Part shown: in pieces, positions 62,261-64,000 of the stretch
How positions within the stretch are numbered: the first letter of the stretch is position 1
Layout of the letters: every line of letters begins with the position of its first letter
Source of the DNA: Durusdinium trenchii
Taxonomy: Eukaryota > Sar > Dinophyceae > Suessiales > Symbiodiniaceae
Length of the DNA: 64,000 bases
Direction: 5' to 3'
NCBI GenBank assembly: GCA_963970005.1
Contig: CAXAMN010001470.1
Coordinates: forward strand, 1-64,000
Notes under the pieces: model-generated
What the model was told of the DNA's origin: nothing
The model's input: only the letters and a program-made list of their open reading frames with translations
The model's database searches: none
Made by a program: the position numbers and the translations under genes

Positions 62261-62600
62261 AATGAGGGCACAAACTGCCATAGACTATAGATTCTGGTCT
62301 AGAAGAGAACACACCAATCCCACAGTTTAACGGAACATTTACAGTTTACAGGACACGCATAGTTTTGGGGGTTCAACCTACACTTTCCTGTAGATTTTCC
62401 CTTGGAACAATGCATTGAATCAACGTAAATTCTGTGCTATTTCCTTTCTTTGGCAAGGCTTTTGAACGCAGCTGTGATGCCTGCCCTTGTGAGTTGCACC
62501 ATACCTGCCAAAGCCTCGGCACGACTGCTAAGCTGGCAGATAGGGGCGCATAGCCGACCAGTTCAGAGACCGGTGGTCTCAAACGTTTCAACCTGTCCAG
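62261..62600. other. Probable intron, right flank of the insertion
   Basis: No coding block or repeat is seen before the acceptor at 62600 (CTGTCCAG). Confidence 0.35.
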
Positions 62601-62909
62601 TTCCCCACCGAGGCGGCTTGGGGGTGGCTGAACCGGGAACTGGAACTCAGCACTGTGCCCCATGGCTGGGAGCCCAATGACATGCTTCTTGAAAATGACA
62701 TACTTGTTGGGAAGCTGGAAGTGAAGGAACGAGTGGTCGGGTATTTGATAGAATTTAGAATGAAAGAGTTGACCAAACAAGCACTCACGTCCCTTCAGAA
62801 GGGTCATTTGGATTTGTTGGCAATGCGTTTGCCGAGGTGGCATGTCCATGAGGCGGTGCACGGCTCTTTGTTGGAGTGGTGTCAGCTAGAGCAGTTAGAA
62901 GGCATGTAG
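62601..62909 (+). CDS. Exon of an unknown host gene
   Basis: After CTGTCCAG the frame reads FPTEAAWGWLNRELELSTVP, HGWEPNDMLLENDILVGKLE, VKERVVGYLIEFRMKELTKQ, ALTSLQKGHLDLLAMRLPRW and HVHEAVHGSLLEW, a strongly protein-like sequence. The frame stops at 62907-62909 (LEGM), but GGAGTG|GTGTCAG (about 62878) offers an earlier donor. No family is recognised. The copia element lies upstream in the opposite orientation, probably in an intron of this gene. Confidence 0.6.
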   Translation, partial: FPTEAAWGWLNRELELSTVPHGWEPNDMLLENDILVGKLEVKERVVGYLIEFRMKELTKQALTSLQKGHLDLLAMRLPRWHVHEAVHGSLLEWCQLEQLEGM

Positions 62910-62983
62910 GATTCTTTCAGTTGATGTTGTGGCAAGTTGCCCGCTCCCCCCACCACACACTTGCACAAGCAAACTCAATTAAG

Positions 62984-63201
62984 TTTGGGACTGTCAAAGC
63001 GATGCAACTGCCTGTGAGTAGTGGGTACCGCAAGGGAATAGTTGTGTGTCCTATGTGTCCTTTTGCCAGGGAGTGGCACGGCTGGGTGGGCAGCGTCATC
63101 ACGTTGAGCATGGCTTGTCGTGTCTTCATCCCACAGGCATGGCAAGTGATTTCATTTCGAGGGGGGCTTTGCACTTTCAGGATTTCTCAGAGCCTGTGTA
63201 A
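62984..63201 (+). CDS. Candidate exons downstream, with stop
   Basis: A frame near 62976-63012 reads SIKFGTVKAMQLP before GTGAGT. 63137-63201 (after ATCCCACAG) reads MASDFISRGALHFQDFSEPV and TAA. They are probably the next exons of the gene at 62601, the second being terminal, though the phase between exons is not proven. Confidence 0.4.
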
Positions 63202-63364
63202 GTGTCGTGCGAACACCTAAGCACTCAGACCTTCTTTGCTTTTGTTGTATGACAAAATCACGAAAGCTAGCGAAGCTAGCTGGAGTTACTCTTGCGATAG
63301 CAAGGTTTCTTTCGATCGGGTGCAAATCCTAACCCCTGATTTTTCAGGTCGAAGCCCCCCCTCC

Positions 63365-63414
<50 letters not shown>

Positions 63415-64000
63415 GTCTCTCTCTCTCTCTCATCTCTCTCATCTCTCTCATCTCTCTCATCTCTCTCATCTCTCTTTCATCTCTCTCTCATCTCTCTCAT
63501 CTCTCCCTCATCTCTTTCTCATCTCTCTCTCATCTCTCTCTCCTCTCTCTCTCTCTCTACTCTCTTCTGTCTCTCGTCTTTCCGTCTCTCTTCTCTCTCT
63601 TCTCTCTCAGGAGGATCCGGGCAAAGAGCCACATAGGACTCTTCACCTGGAATCGTTTGCCCCGCCGAACTTGTGCAAGGCGTCCTGCCTTCTGCCTCCC
63701 CTCTCCCCCTCCTTGTCTTCCTCGACCTTCCCTCCCTCCCTCCCTCCCTCCCTCCCTCCCTCCCTCTTCGCAAGTTCGACTCCGTCCTGTCGTCGCTCTT
63801 TGGCATGCGGTTAGCGTTGCGTATCTTGCGGCCGCACTCGCTCTGCAGCCTCTGACAACCCTCCCCGCAGACTTCCGACAGTCCGCTCTGCAGGTGGATC
63901 TTTGCGATGCCACCGCGACGTCTCCTTGACTGCCTCCAAAAAGAGCGCCATGTTTTTGCCTACCTCGCTGCCCTCCACTTTCCCATTCTGGAGCGCTAGC
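63202..64000. repeat. CT-rich microsatellites and unassigned sequence
   Basis: (CTCACT)n and (CTCT/CATCTCTCT)n fill about 63355-63610. (CCCT)n fills about 63730-63768. Open frames here (SLSLSLS..., REGGREGGREG on minus) are products of the repeats and are not called. Sequence after 63775 is unassigned. Confidence 0.7.

Noticed and set aside
63236-63929. 192-aa Ser/Leu frame and the minus-strand Arg/Gly/Glu frames
   Set aside because: They are products of the (CT)n and (CCCT)n microsatellites.

Overview
The window looks like nuclear DNA of a dinoflagellate, most likely a Symbiodiniaceae-type genome. This is inferred from four things. Genes are broken into many short exons (40-130 bp). Introns start with GT or GC and often end in CAG|G. 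Ty1/copia elements carry one giant fused gag-pol frame. Large amounts of short modular repeat lie between exons. No bacterial operons, ribosome-binding sites or CRISPR arrays are seen. Two runs of 10 N (13232-13241 and 49750-49759) are assembly gaps.

Layout. 1-967 is the 3' end of a copia-like polyprotein, cut by the window edge. 3085-4433 is a lysine-rich repeat protein with micro-exons. 4.6-7.6 kb holds short plus-strand exons of unknown genes. 8.0-10.6 kb is an element with 109-bp direct terminal repeats around a decayed minus-strand gene. 11.4-13.35 kb is a stack of tandem repeats, ending in a 1.4-kb array of 13-bp units. 14.0-25.1 kb holds a dense series of plus-strand exons (one very long gene or a few), with a low-complexity block near its 3' end. 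26.1-26.6 kb is a decayed, internally deleted 18S rRNA copy. 26.8-35.1 kb holds scattered exons. 36.1-37.6 kb is a compact tyrosine-recombinase element with split direct repeats (A1-body-B1-A2-B2). 37.6-42.2 kb holds more isolated exons. 42848-45343 is a long uninterrupted coding region for an 831-aa helical protein. 45.9-53.0 kb holds isolated exons, a 176-bp tandem repeat and a pyrimidine-rich minisatellite. 53855-62255 is a complete, apparently intact Ty1/copia element on the minus strand. 62.6-63.2 kb holds plus-strand exons of the gene it probably interrupts, followed by CT-rich microsatellites.

The best-supported system is the copia element. It has identical 91-bp TG...CA LTRs, a 5-bp target duplication (TATAC), a primer-binding site matching the anticodon arm of initiator tRNA-Met, a polypurine tract and a 2696-codon open frame. 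The frame runs Gag, CCCH and CCHC zinc fingers, protease, a methyltransferase-like domain, integrase, RT and RNase H, then a membrane segment and a Cys-rich tail. The most unusual element is the one at 36094-37585. Its repeat layout is that of PAT/Ngaro members of the DIRS order, but it carries only a recombinase gene.

Limits: exon calls rest on open frames, residue composition and splice sites read by eye. Most have no recognisable family, and gene boundaries are not established.
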